NCBI GenBank assembly: GCA_963920665.1
Contig: OY987266.1
Span: forward strand, 10,173,001-10,237,000
Length of the DNA: 64,000 nucleotides
Direction of reading: 5' to 3'
DNA from: Straminergon stramineum
Taxonomy: Eukaryota; Streptophyta; Bryopsida; Hypnales; Calliergonaceae
The notes under the pieces: generated by a model
Database searches by the model: none
The model's input: the letters and a program-made list of their open reading frames with translations, nothing else
What the model was told of the DNA's origin: nothing
Shown: piece after piece, positions 24,431-39,400 of the stretch
Layout: each line of letters starts with the position of its first letter
Position numbering within the stretch: the stretch's first letter is position 1
Made by a program: the position numbers and the translations under genes

Positions 24431-27400
24431 CCTTTGGCTGATTCCTTCATGTTGTCCAAGACTTCTTTTCCTGATCTATTTTGCAATAAATAAGCTGATT
24501 TTTGTCTTGTCAGGATGTTATTGGTAGAGGGGAGTGCTAAACTGTAGTATGTGGTTTGATTTATATAGTGTGTGGGTGCCGACATTGAAGACTTAGAGTA
24601 CACCCCCAAACCAGAGTTCGAAGGTCATTTCAAGGTCACCAACACACGGACTGAGGTGGGACTTGTTGATTATCAATGGTTAGCACGATCTGTTTTGTGT
24701 TTATCGGACCTCGTCACGAATCTTGCAAGGCTAGTGACTGATTTACTAGGAATCTATACTTGAATTTTTTATGCTGTTAAGATTTTTACGTCTGTGATTG
24801 TTCCTCTGCAAACACCGCATCAGCCTTTATACCGAGCTGTATTCCCTATGTAAATTGAACGCGAGCTAGTTGATGAATCGTTAGCTGTACCTTTGTAGCA
24901 TGGGTTGTAATGTACCTTGTGGATTGTCTACCTGAGATTGTCATGAATGTCCTGGTTTGACTATTCTGGACCACTTTCAATTGCAGAAAGAGCTTCTCGT
25001 TAGCTGGTTCTCTCACATGCGAGAGGTGAAGCCAAGTATCTATGTCACCTACAACGGTGACTTCTTCGATTGGCCTTTCATAGAAACCCGTGCTCTTCAG
25101 CATGGAATGAGAATGCATGACGTAAGTTTTTTCCAATTATCACCCTAAGCATTAGGATAGTCACGTCTAAGCTTAGTGCGTCACCTACTGTCGTGCTTCA
25201 CCAGTGAGAAGAAGTTGAACTTCTTTAGGTGCAAGTGTAGGAGATTTGAATCAAGGGTTGGAGAGTTTGGCAAATACACACTCTTGTACTTGTGTAGGTT
25301 GTCATGGTTCCACAAGTAGCTATTGTTGTGAATCAATTTTTTTTGCAGAACCAAAGTCTGTCTACGTAATCTCACTCCTTCTGACACAGTGATAACTTCT
25401 ATTATCTTACTAATCGTTTTTCTCACAAGAGTAGACTTCATGAACAAGATAGCGAGTGGAATTTGCCGATTCTTACTCCTGAGGTAGTCTGTATCAGTTG
25501 TGATACAATTTTATTAATGGATTACTGTAAAACCTTTTAGAGGGCCTGACTTCGGCGCTCATTATGGCAATGTGAAGTTAGCACAACTCTTCTCATAATA
25601 GTTGGCTTGACACTTGTGGCAGGAGATTGGATTTAAACATAATGAGGTGCAGGGTGAGTGTTTGAGTAAATTCGCTTGCCACTTGGATTGCTTCGCATGG
25701 GTGAAGCGTGACAGTTACTTGCCGCAGGGAAGTCAAGGTCTCAAGGTACACTTAACCTTCTCTCAGTATCCTTTATTGCTGACATTTACCACTGAGCATG
25801 GATATTATGTTATTGGACAGTAGAAATTCATGCATCTTGATCAGGAAGACCTGAATCTTGAGCTTTTCACTTGCACTCATTTAGAGTTTCTTAATGTTTC
25901 ATCTTCTGTTCGAAGAGGATTTCATTATGTCAGATTTACTATTTCTTTTTAAGAGCATATGTATATTTCTTATTTAATTTGTGACCTTTGCATTTTGATT
26001 CTTCATAGTCCTGATATTTTAATTTTCAATCTTGTCTGAATGCCTTGGACCGATTGTCTTGCAGTCTGTTACGAAGGCCAAATTGGGTTTTGACCCATTG
26101 GAGGTCAATCCTGAAGACATGGTCCGTTTTGCTATTGAGCAACCACAGGTCAGCTTCCTGGTGCTAATAGTTTTTTCTCAAAATTAAATGTGTTGAAATG
26201 CTTACCTTGAAATTTCTTCGAATACCTGCGTCATAAAGAGGGCCTTTACCCACGCCGTCTCACTGCACTTGGCCATAGTTCGGGATTTCTCAGTTTTCTC
26301 TAAACCCGTCTTAGCCTGTCGAAATAATTAGCAGTTGAATCAACATCCTGCTATTTGAAAACCCAATCTGGATCTAAGCTACCCTACGGCCGGAATTTTC
26401 CTCTATTGACCTTTTACAACCATTCTTCTGTGCAGACAATGGCGTCCTACTCAGTTTCCGATGCTGTATCAACATACTACTTGTACATGACATATGTGCA
26501 TCCGTTCATCTTTTCTCTGGCAACTATCATCCCAATGCCACCAGACGAAGTGTTGCGCAAAGGATCTGGAACTCTCTGTGAGATGCTTCTCATGGTTCAA
26601 GTAAGTGTTTCTCTTTCTTAAATTTCTAATGCGGTGGTGAAGGAATTACGGTGTATTTTCTTCTCACTTCTTTTAGCCGTTGCTTTGAAATTCATGGTTT
26701 CATTCTGGGAAGGCTTGCTCTCAGTATAGAGGCGAAATGCTAACTGAGCGGAATTTTTTAATATCTTATTAATAACTAGAAGATTCTAGCATCCGAGCCT
26801 AAGTGAGGATATTTGTAGGCCTTCGAGGGAAACATTATCTGCCCCAACAAGCACAGAGCTGAACAAGAGAAAGTATACAATGGGCGAATGCTTGAGAGCG
26901 AGACCTACATTGGTGGGCATGTGGAGTGTTTGGAGAGTGGTGTCTTTCGATCTGATATCCCTACACGATTTCATCTTACTCCTGATGCATATCAGGTGAT
27001 TTCTTTATTCTGAAGTTTGTGAAGCTGATGTACTGACTTCCGGCATTCAGTGGAATCCGTGTGGTTACTTACTTATCAGTTGTCTAATTTGCTACAAGGG
27101 CTTTTCAATTACTCGAAGGAGCTGCATTGGATTTAAACTTCGAAGATGAAGAACAAGACAAGCAAGGAATCAGTGACCTATACAGCACAAATTCCTAAAT
27201 TTTTCTAACTGTCCGGTTCTTAGCTGGAATATAATTGTGCATAATTGTTCAGAGAAGAATTTGAGGTTTGGGTTATTAACTCTTTCAAGATTTAAGATTC
27301 CTTGAGGTGGTCAATGTACTAGGTTACGTAAACTCGTTATGAGAATTAACATGCCGAGCCACCGGAGTGGCGAGGGATGTTATTTCCATAACAAGGGTGA

Positions 27401-30400
27401 TATTTCACATTACTGGGCATACCGCAATGGTTGGATCGTGTTTAATCATGCCTAATCTAGGGTCTTAGATGAAGGACACCATAACGATAAAGCAGCCACA
27501 TATTATGGGTAATAACACGCCTCTCCTTATCCAATGAATTACTGTCGTCTGTACAGTAATGTTCTCCATTGAGGTTATATTTTCAGTCATTATGATCACT
27601 CAAGAGCAGAGCAGGGTTACTTCTCTTAAATATTTTGAAATTTACGGAAGACATTTGAGTCATAGTTAAAACTTTCTTGTTATATTATTTGCTAAGTGAC
27701 TTTCAAATGCCAGTTTTCTCATTCTTTTCTAAGTGGTTTAGGGTTTAGGGTTGCATCTTGAAAGCTTTTGTATGTTCAGTGCTTTCAAGACTCAATATCT
27801 GTTGATTCTGCAGAAACTGATTGACTGCCTAGATCGGGACTTGAAGTATGCAATTGAAGAGGAAGGGAAGCTGGAGTTGGATGCAGTGACCAACTATGAT
27901 GATGTTAAAGACGAAATTAAACGCAAAGTAGGTCCACATATTTCAGTTTGCGTTGGATGCAATTAACGAACAATGATGTTCGTAGTCTCATATATCAATG
28001 TATTTGTTGTTCCTTTACAAGAGTATTGCAAGAGTCGGTATTGCAAGAGTCTGATAGTGTAGATTTAAGATTAACTAGCTATGACTTCCTTATGGTGCTG
28101 ATTGAAAAACTTATCTCTTATGTTTGACTATCAGCTTGAGGTTCTTCGTGATTCCCCCATCAGAGATGAACGTCCTCTGATTTATCACCTGGACGTGGCT
28201 GCAATGTATCCCAATATCATTCTTACAAATCGTCTTCAGGTAAGATCAGCTCTTAATTGTATTGATTGAAGTACGCTCTTTATTTACCATTTTGTGTGAA
28301 GTAGTAATGCAGGAGTATAATTGTTATCCATGATGGCAATCTCCATGACTAATTGAAAGGATCCGTGATTGCAGCCGTCATCTATTGTAACAGATGAGAT
28401 CTGTGCAGCATGCGACTTCAACCGCCCAGGCAAGACTTGTATGCGAGAATTGGAATGGGTCTGGAGAGGTGAAACTTACGCGGCTAAACGGAGGTCTCTT
28501 CTCATCTGAGTACCTTGAGCTCCCTTATCATTTTGAGTATCACTTTTTGTTTTATTTTTGTGCATTAGGGTTGAAGTCTGAATACGTTGCGACAATCTTA
28601 TCTTGCCGGCTGAAAGTAATTCTTAACTGTGTCAAACGTTGTTTGATTGCTTGGAGAAACTGCACCAGAATTTTTTAAGACATATTTTTCTTGGAACTGA
28701 TAATTTTGCTTTGAATTTTCCCAGTGAATTCATGCATTTGAAAAATCAAATTGAATCGGAACAGTTTCCCTCCACTACGGCGGGAGGTCCTTCTAGATAC
28801 TTCCGTGATCTCCCTAAGGATGAGCAGCAGAGTAAGCTGAAAGATCGGCTCAAGAAATATTGTCAGAAGGTTTGTTGGATGTTGATCCAGTCTGTTTTTC
28901 TTGTAGTCAGAAGTTATGCCTGTGCTTGTGGTTTGCGCATTGCATTCATTATTGCCATATTACAAATGCTCGATCAAGGGTTGAGCAGTTCCTGATAGTG
29001 TCAGAATTACCTCGTGTACTAAATATTACCAACCCATGGCCATCGGGTCTGTATTGGGAGCTCAAGTTTCTTTTACAAGTACTTGTTTGCGACATAACGT
29101 CCCCTGAAAAGTGCTAAACGCAGTTTCTCTTTATGTTCTCAGTAGCTCAACAGGGCCTTTCATGATTGGCAGTTTTTAGTGTCTTATATGATTGACAGGT
29201 TTTAGTTGTGCTGTGTCTTAGGTGTACAAGCGAGTGCTGGAGAAACCGATTACAGATATTCGATCTGCAAGTATCTGCATGCGAGAGAATCCTTTCTATG
29301 TAGATACTGTCAAAAGGTCCAATGCTTCTCCTGATTTTGTATGCATCATCTTTAAGCAATTACTTTCTTCCCACATAGATGCCATTAAATTCTGCGCATC
29401 CTTTTTTCTTAAATTTGTAAAATGTGTTTCGATTGTTCAGTTTTCGAGATAGGCGTTATGAATACAAGGGTCTTAACAAAGTATGGAAAGGGAAGCTTGG
29501 CGAGGCAAAAGCTAGTGGCAATCCGATCAAAATCCAAGAAGCTTCGGTAATCCCAAATCAAATTGGTCGATGGCGTTTAGTAGAGGTCCTACTGGGTAGT
29601 TCCTATTTTGATATTCTAGGTTTTGGTCGATATGATCGTCGTTTAGATCTGTAACTACTGTATCGTTAATGATATTTTTAGTTTCTGAATCTATTTGAAT
29701 GTAATGGTTCTCAGTGAGATTTCTTTTAAACATTAGTACTTTCATTTCTAATGTTGTGTCCTGGAACTTGTTGCAGGATATGGTCATTCTGTATGATTCG
29801 CTTCAATTAGCACACAAGTGCATCCTCAATTCTTTCTACGGCTATGTCATGCGCAAGTAAAGTGCTTCGGATGGCCTTTATTGTTTTTATTAAACGAATC
29901 AAATTTGCTCTTATTAAACCAACTTTTAAGACCAAGTCGTAGACGTGAATGTATCTAGCACATCCCTTTAACAACAAAGTATTCCATCTTTATATGGGCT
30001 CTATGCATGTTGGAACCTCATTGTTACTATATTCTATGGGGTTGTGGCTATTGTAGTCTGTAGCGTATTTCTGTCAGGGTTGGGTAGGGTATCTTGTACC
30101 CTTGGCGAATTATAATGGCGTTTTATTCCAGTATAAGAACTTCTCTATGATTTTTAATTCAAAACTTCGTATCTTGTGTATTCCAGGGGAGCCCGCTGGT
30201 ACTCCATGGAGATGGCTGGTGTTGTGACCTACACTGGGGCAAAGATAATCCAAAATGCCCGTGTCTTAGTTGAGCAAATCGGAAAGCCTCTAGAGCTTGA
30301 TACAGATGGAATCTGGTGTTGCCTGCCTGGGTCTTTTCCCGAAAACTTTACCTTCAAGACCACGTGCGTAATCCTTTTTGTCCTATTTTCTTATGGCATA

Positions 30401-33400
30401 CAACAATTATGTCTTTCAAGTTCACCTAGATTGGTTGATTGAGAGCCGTAACTTGGAATTGTTTATGACAATTTGACCATCACAGTATGATTTGGCTAGG
30501 CTAGTTTGTCACTTTCAGAGTTTGTAATAGCATCTATCTGAGCCGCTTAAAATTTACATTACTTTTTATTACATAGCTTGGAGAATTAGCATATGTTATT
30601 GATGACTCATGCAATTACTCGATCCACATCGTTGCAGTGCAAATTCTGCTTCGATGTCTAGAAATTGGGAGCTCTGATGTAAATTTCCCTAGGTCTCTTT
30701 CATCGTATGGTTTTGACTGATATTAAGGATCCATATAACAATGCTCGCAGATCCGGGAAGAAGCACTATATTTCGTACCCTTGTGTTATGCTCAATGTTG
30801 ATGTTGCTCTCAACAATACCAACGATCAATATCAGGTTACCTTTCTCAACTGGCATTCCTCTGCTTATTTGGGTTGCTTCTATGATATATCTACGATGAT
30901 CCACATCAACGTGATTTGATACTTTGGAAATCATCTTGGATTATAATTTTGGTCTTTTCTTTCGAGTAGTGGAGTTCTCCTGAGGTTTTGATCTGGAGAA
31001 AGAATGCCTAATGATGAAGCGTGTGTGGCATGTGCAGACGTTGGTGGATCCTGTGCAAAAAACTTATGCAACAAGTAGTGAGTGCTCCATCGAGTTTGAA
31101 GTTGATGGGCCTTATAAGGTGATTTTCTGACTTATTAGTCTCAGACTCTGTTTAGTCCTCGTTCCATGAGCTGTCAGCAATGTAAGCCTTTTCCTCACTT
31201 GTCTTGATGGGTGTCAAACAGGCTATGATTATACCTGCCTCCAAGGAAGAAAATGTTCTTCTCAAGAAGCGTTATGCAGTGTTCAACCACGACGGCACTT
31301 TGGCAGAGCTAAAAGGATTTGAGATTAAACGACGCGGAGAACTTAAACTTATCAAAGTGTTTCAGGTTCAGCTTTTCTTCGTTGCCATTTTCGCAGGACT
31401 AGATTTAGTCTTTCATTATGTATTTTACAGATGTATTCTTTATCTCGTTGTAGTTCGTGTGCTAGTCGGGCTCTGCCTGTGGATTCTGTATGGGAGAGCA
31501 AGAAGTGGAAATGTATTTATCTCAAACAATGATAGACTTATGGATCTTCTAAAATACTGAATAAATGTTTCAGCACATCCAAGTTCTTGAGGGAAAAAAT
31601 TCTGTGGCTCTCGAAAATACCAATGGTGAGCATACATCAAGTCGTCATGTGATATGTACTGACTGGAGGACTTCGTAACATGCAACAGGCAGAAATTTTT
31701 GAAAACTTTCTCCACGGTGAGACTTTGGAAGAATGCTATGCGGCTGTAGCTGCTGTTGCGGATCGCTGGTTGGATTTGCTTGAGGTATGTGATTCGCAAT
31801 GGAGTGTGTTCCGAGGCTAGTGGCTCAAATTTAATACTTGAACGTTTCTATCCTCGTGAACTTATGGATAGTATGTCCTCAGGGACTTCACCCAATGCAC
31901 TGGGTAAGTATCTTGTGAGTGCCAAAAGTGCTTACTTCTGCTCCATATATGGCCTTAAATTTATATTTAGGCTCTGAATTTTTTGGAATTTCTTTAAAAG
32001 GAAATCATCTTTTAATTTGTAAATAATTGAAAACTGGTCAATTTAAGAGTGATACAAAAAATTTGGGTCGGAATTTGGACTAAAATGTTTCATTTCTTTT
32101 TCAAAAAACCATTCTAAAGTATATGTGCATTATGTAGTTTTGAAAATTCTACCACATAATCTTTAGTTTGAATTTCAGAGGTGTGTAATTTTTAAATGAT
32201 TTTTTAATTCCAAACTGATGTTTGCATAAGGGGGTGGAAAGTTTGCACTCACGTGGTATGTATCGTGTGCACGAGGTAATGGCCCCCGGGTATGTTGTGA
32301 GTTGGAATGCGGAATAGTTTGGCAGATGCTGAGCTCTTTGTCACTTTTCTTGACAAATGCGGAAAACATTGTCCTGATGAAGTCCTCGAATCTCTATGAC
32401 GGATGATTCTGTATTTGATTTGTACAGAATCAAGGTATCGATGTAGCAGACAGTGAATTACTGGAGTATATTTCTGAGTCAAGCACAATGAGCAAATCTT
32501 TAGAAGACTATGGTGATCGGAAATCATGTGCCACTACCACAGCCCGGCGATTAGCTGATTTTCTAGGGGATGAAATGGTGAAAGACAAGGGTCTAAGCTG
32601 TCGATACATTGTCGCCCGTGATCCTCAGGTGAATTTCTTGTTAAATAGCTCTGTTGTCCTGAATGTGTTTAAATGGCAGTTGTAATGTAATTTGCATTTC
32701 TGAACATTATTGTTTGCATTGCAGGGTGCACCCGTGAGTGAGCGTGCGATTCCTGTCGCAATTTTCGAAACTGAGCCTGGTATGTCCTGAACGATTTAAA
32801 CCTAGATGTACAGCTGAATGGACACAAATGAGGTACCGTATCGCAATTTTTTGGTTACGTTTGAAATTATAGATTACAGAGTTTTTCTTATGTGACAGAT
32901 TTCTCGATCTAACGACTTTTGGTGCGTGTACAGAGGTGATGAGAGTATATGTTCGAAAATGGTGCAAGTGTTCTGCGGATGTAGCTCTTCGCAGCATTGT
33001 GGATTGGGCTTACTATCGCCAACGTCTCAATTCGACTATTCAAAAAATTATCACCATTCCTGCGGCCTTGCAAAAGGTTCACTTTTGAAGTCTTTTGAAA
33101 TTGCATATGGCAAAAAAAAAGTTAGTGGTGCATATGGATCTCAGTAGGTTGCTGTTTGCACACCATCTAGGACGGCTATTATGTACGTGTTTGCGAGCAG
33201 ATTCCTGTGCCTCGATATCCAATTCAATGTTTAGTTATTAAATCCTTGACCGTCATCCTGTACAGGTTTTAAATCCAGTTCCACGTGTTGTACATCCTGA
33301 TTGGCTTTGGAAGAAAATTCGAGAGAAAGATGATAAGTACAGGCAAAGAAGCTTGATAGACATGTTTGGGCCAAAGGTTCAGCAAGATGAGGTACCGATC

Positions 33401-36400
33401 CCTGGGGATCGTCCTGAAGCAGATCTAGAGGACATGGTTGGTACTAGAGTAAATGGTCGCAAGAATCCGCGACCAGTGGTTCGTATCTATGAAACAGGCA
33501 AGCAGAGCAGTACTCTCCACGCCGGTCCTGCCTCAAAAGATGGCGTTCAATTGCCGTCTGCAAGACAAGTAAGAGAGACCACACCCGATAAGAACGAAGA
33601 CTACGAAGCTTGGTTGGAGCATAAGAAAAGGAAATGGAAGGAAACTCGCGACCAACGAAGACGATCCAGGTTGATGATCTTACTAATCCCTTATCATGCT
33701 TATACCTTTGATGTGCTTCAGAATGGACCAATGGGTATATTTCTTCTGAATTTTAAATGGTCTCTTGTTAATTATAAGAACTCAAATATTGTATTGTCTC
33801 AATATCTGTAGACCGGATCTTGAGAATGTTAGTGGTGGAGCACCACGTAATTCTCTCATGAATAAAAAAGGGAAAGTATCTCAACCAAGAGCTGGTGTTG
33901 GAGCTTTCTTTCGAGATAGAGCAGCTGCTTTGACTCATTCCCATTGGCAGGTACTTGCCTTATCCATATCAGACCTGCACATCGCTTCTTCTCCTCATTT
34001 TTGGATCCCCCTCATTTGTATGTGTCGTTGATGCACATATTACTGTTCCTGATTATTTGCTCTCTTGTTGTTGAAATCTTTAATACAGATATTGCACTTG
34101 GCTCCTGCCCAAAGGCAAGGGGAGTTCACAGCTTGGGTACTGGCAGATGGCGATATGTACAAGGTCCCCTTACAAGTCCCTCGTGTTTTCTATTTAAATA
34201 CTCAAGCTTCCGACACTGAAGAGTACCCTGGAGTACGGGTAAATCGCATTTTGCCACATGGGCGACCAGTTTTTAATCTCATTGAGGTAAGAGAATTCAA
34301 CATATGGAGGATAAGCTAGGAGTTGTTCTAGGTCTACATTCGTTATAATTAAGGATTGCAAAGATTTTGGCGGAATTCTAAACCTTAGTCTAAAACTTTT
34401 GGCAGGCTGAAATGTAAACCTGCGCTTATTCAAAGCTTTGGCAGCTGAACATCATAATTTTGACACTACGCAATCTATCATCATAAGACATGTGACCGCT
34501 ATTGACCTAGTAATTTATTTGTGCTGGTATGCTGTAAGGATTGACTAGTGGATGTTGCGGCGTTATCGAGGAGAAATATTGAATATGGTTTCTCGTTTAG
34601 GAAACCAAATGCCCGGCTGCTGTGACTTGCCAGATATGGGCTCCTCTTCTGTTTTCAAAGCAATATTATTCAGATTTAAATGTACCATGCAGGTAGTAGT
34701 TGATGAGGAACAGTTTAAGGTAGCGGGGAGGAAACTTGCAGCGCATCTTGCTGATCCTGAAGTGGAGGTACGTCTGATAGGTTCCTTGTTTGCAACTTGG
34801 GTGATCTTTGAATCTAACTGATTCTGGGATTTGTTCCATCATGATGTAACCGATTTGTTCTTTCATGAAGGTTATTTCAAGATCTAATATCGTGGTGGGA
34901 TGACGCGAGCAGGGGGTATATGAGACGAAGATGCCACTAGCTCTGCATGCCTTGCTGCAGCTGGGTTGTGTGTGTAAGGTGGATTCAAAGGCGCGAAACC
35001 ACACAATCAAGGATGGATGGTCTCTGAATGATCTTCACATGAAAACCACTACAGAGTGCTCATATCTAACGGAAGAATTACCCTACATCTTTTTGTACCA
35101 CAGGTTGGACTTCTTGTTTACTGAATTATTGAACGATTTCAAATAAGAAATAGCATGTTAAGAATGCCCAAATGTAGATGCTCTCTCCTTTTAAAGCTAG
35201 CATATTATGTACCATTGTGGGCCGTTTGGCTAAGAGGCTCTTATGCTGAGAACATGCTAGGAGGATGAAGGCATTTCCTTTGCAAAGTGAAAATGTTGCT
35301 AGCCAACTGGACCTTACATACTCTGGTGTTCAGATTGTGTGTCGATTTTTTTTATATGTACCGTCTGACATTGGATAATCGTTTGGAGAACAGCTGGATG
35401 GAGAACAGAGGATTGTATGCCTTATACATACCTACGACCTCTAGAATACTTGTTGTGGTTGTAAATCCCTTCAACAACCGTGAAATTGCCATTGCCCAGC
35501 TGGAGCGCCAATTTCGTGATGCAGTCCGTAACCAGAGCGAGTCTGACGTTGACACTTCTGAGCTGGCATGCAAGGTTAGGATGGTCAAACTGAAGCCTGA
35601 TTGCATAGCAAAGTACCACTTGTCTGGGTACCAGTGAATAGTATCTTCATTTAACTGCTCATCGTATTGTGCCTATGTCAAATTCATGTCTCTGATCAGT
35701 GTTGCCACCTAAATTTAATGACAAGCTGTGATGTAACATTCACTTCGCAGGTTGAGTATGTATCAAGTAATGCAGATGCAGGACGATTATTACAAAGAAA
35801 TTTAAATGACTACAGGTACAATGCAATAACCCATTTCCTTGTCCATACTCTTGAGTTATTTGTTTAGTTTTGAGGCTACCCATCTACGTGAAGATCTACC
35901 TTCACTTTAGAGCTTTTGAAAACCGTTCAATTTTGTCTGGTAGTCAACTGAGAGGAAGATCTGATCAGTCTGTAGCAGTTGTTACAGAGAAGTGAAACAA
36001 AATGAAACTATTGCCTCTTCTACATGTCTGTCAGGTTCATCAATATTTAGTTCGGTGAGATTGTGGTCGTTCTTGAAATCTTCTACTCGTATGCGTTGTA
36101 ATATTTTCTTCGATGGGAGTCACTGATTCCTGATTAGAGGTCACAGGTTTCTTTCCTCTGCACTTAGGTTTGTAGAATTCTGCTAGCAATTTTATTGTTT
36201 TCTTAGTGTAGTTGCTCAAGCAGTTTGACGTTCTTTCTCATCCGAACTTACTAGTTGAACGTTGATTCCGATGTTCAGAGATCAACATCGAGGTCCGACT
36301 CTCGCAGTTGTACAATGTCCTTTCTTGGAGACAATCAGGACTGCAATTCCAGCGCTCTCAGAATTCCCTTGTATACAAGTTGCATGCAATTCTCGAGATA

Positions 36401-39400
36401 GTTCCTATCAGGTTTGTGACTGTAGCCAATGAAGTGCTCATTTTAAGCATTATTTCCTTCTAAGTTTTCAGAAGATTAGATCTGGATGGAATGTAAATCG
36501 ACTGGATATCAGTTGCCTCTCTGATCGTGACAATAATGATGTATGTTGCAAAAATTACGAATTTTTGTTTTCTCATGAGAGACTGTCGTTCTTGTTATGT
36601 CAGACACTTGGGTGGCAACCTTTGGCTGGCAGGATAGCCATGCAACGTTGTGCAACATCCAGCATATGGCTTCGAGAGAGGATTACTCTAGCGCGATATG
36701 CTCATGTTCGTAATTTTTACCTCTAAGGAAATCCTCACTAGCACTCTAATATGTTTTGTGCAATTTCCGTTTTCCGTAAGGTCTTACTATACGAAGATGT
36801 TGATTTACTCTGGACATCGACTGATTTGAAAGGAATCGCTTAGACATGTCCCAGTAAATTCTCGATATTGCTCATTTTCAGGTCCCTCTTGGAAACTTCA
36901 ATTCGGACTGGCTTCTTTTCACGGCGGACACTTTTTTTGCACGTGCTTTACGCGATCATCAGCAGGTGAATTCCTTATATTTTAGTCTCAAGTTTTCGAA
37001 CTTTAATACTTTCTACTCATGATCGAGAGTTGTGGAACTATTGAGTTATCTGATTCTGCAAGAATTTATTTGACTACAATATTTGCTTGAACCACCTGGC
37101 ATTTCTGAGGATGCAGTTAAGAAAACGATGTTAATGAAAAACATAAAACTCAATTCCAGGCTTAAATTGACTGTAGGTGCTCTGGGTTTCAAACGATGGA
37201 GTACCAGATTTTGGTGGAGTTCCTGAGGAGGAACCTAGTTTTGCGGATGAGGTAGATCCACGAATTGGTCCCTTCTGCTTTTAGAACGGAAGTGTAGAAA
37301 TGATCATCTCCAAAAAACCTTCATAATTTATCTCTTCATTATATCTCGAGTACCTTTTGTTGCTTTGAGAAGCAATTAGAGTTGTACAGCGTAGAGGAGA
37401 TTTATCAGGATCTAATGATGTCTCTAGGGAAAGATATGAATTGTTTTGTATGTTACAACCTAGAAATTAGAAAGATTCAATTCTGATTCCCGATTTATCT
37501 CCTTCGCTAACTTCGCTAACTATCGTGTTTAATACATACTTTGACCTCTAGGTTCAGCAGCCAGCTTTGATTTATCCAGGCGCATATCGAAGTATTAGTA
37601 TAGAACTCAAGGTTTGGCTCCCTCCACACCCGTGTAGTTCAGTTTGCTGGACAGTTTCTAACAGTCTGCAGTATTTATTTTTCAAGAAGATTTTATTTAT
37701 AGTCTGCATGAAGCGGCTAATGGGGTTTTGATGTCTTGTATGAAATGTTGAATTTACTGAGACTGAAGTTGATTATGTTACCAGGTGCATCACCTGGCAG
37801 TGAATGCTTTGCTTAAGAGCAGCCAGATTAATGAGCTAGAAGGCGGTGCTCTCTTAGGTTTCAACGCAGAATCTCAGGATGCTGTTGCTCTTGGATCTGG
37901 ACAAGCAAATTGGGATGAAAGCGTCTCGTGTGCCCCAGCCTTCCGGGTTCTAAAACAACTTGTTCAAGGCTGGCTTAGTGACGCTGTTTCATCAGGCAAT
38001 ACATTTGCGGATGCTCTCTTGCAACACCTCTACCGTTGGCTATGCAGGTGTGTGCTATTCTCAGTTCCTTTGACATTAAAATTTGGCTTCATCTGCTTGC
38101 TTGAGTTGGTACGTGGAAGTATTTAGGTCGTCTGATATTTTTCTACATGAGTTAGTTTAGGTCAACCTAAGTAATGATACTTCAATATCTTTGTCAATTT
38201 ATCTGATGCTTACGTTTTCTGGCTCTGTTGGTGGAATGTTAGTCCGACATCAAAGCTGCACGACCCAGCTCTTCACCGTATTCTTCACAAGGTATGTGGT
38301 CTTACCACTATGTTTTAAGTCCCACGTGCATAAATTGGTACGCCATTCTAGAATTGTCGCTGATGATTTCAACGTTTGGCGAACTATATCAACCATCATA
38401 GGAATATTTGACATCTATGTGGTGTCCAAGGTTGTAAGAAATTTATTTTGTTTGGAAGATTTCACCAAGCTTGATCTCAAGTAGTCAAACTCTTAGCTAT
38501 TCCTGCCTCTTGCCATCACCAGCGGAGCTTCTTACAAACGTCTACTATTTTTGGATGTTATTGGTTATTATCAGATTATGCATAAGGTGTTTGCTCTGCT
38601 GCTTTCGGAGTTGAGAAAGTTAAGGGCCTCCATTGTCTTTGCTGACTTCTCTCGCATCATTATAGCTACTGGAAAGTATAACATGGCAGCTGCTCAAGGC
38701 TACTGCGAGTACCTCCTAAAGACTCTAAAATCGAGGTATATCTCTTATCCAACATATCATGCCAGTTTCTGTCGATCCCGTCCAGGGCTACGTACTTCCA
38801 ATTGGCCAAGTGCGTTATCAATCATAGGACTCCTGTTCTTGAACATCATCATAACGTTGCGTACAGGGAATTCCTTAGGATATCTTGAATCCCATCCAGG
38901 TGGTTTTCTGCTCAAGAACTCGTAGTTTTGCACATTATTCTTTGGTGATGATTATATCAAACAAAAGGTTATTGTTTTAGTGTTCAAACTCAAAGAATAC
39001 ATTGCAAAACTCTTCGTAGTCAATTATATCAATCAAAGGGTTATTGTTCTAGTGTTCGAACTTCTTGGGCATGATGTTCTACGTCTGCTTCTCACCGGCT
39101 ATGTCTTGCAGGGAGTTATTTGAATGGATAGAGTTGGAGCCAAAGCGCTACTGGCATTCTCTGCTCTTCATGGATCAGGTTAGAACCCCAGGGCCAATGT
39201 GGACTTCATATACTTGAATCAAATCTTGATCTTGATTTTCTTCAAGCTTGGATTCTGTTGGTCAAGATAGGCATCGTCTACGAATAAGGTTGAGTGATGG
39301 ACGTTGCCAGTTCGATCCAATAAGCAATGCGTTATGAAACGCAACTGAATGTTTGAATTACTGAAGTTAGTGATCTCTTTATCTCTAGTTTTACAAGCAC

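Noticed and set aside
35218..35275. tRNA-like stretch (GCCGTTTGGCTAAGAGGCTC) in a POL2 intron
   Set aside because: It does not fold into a complete cloverleaf with a T-arm consensus by eye.
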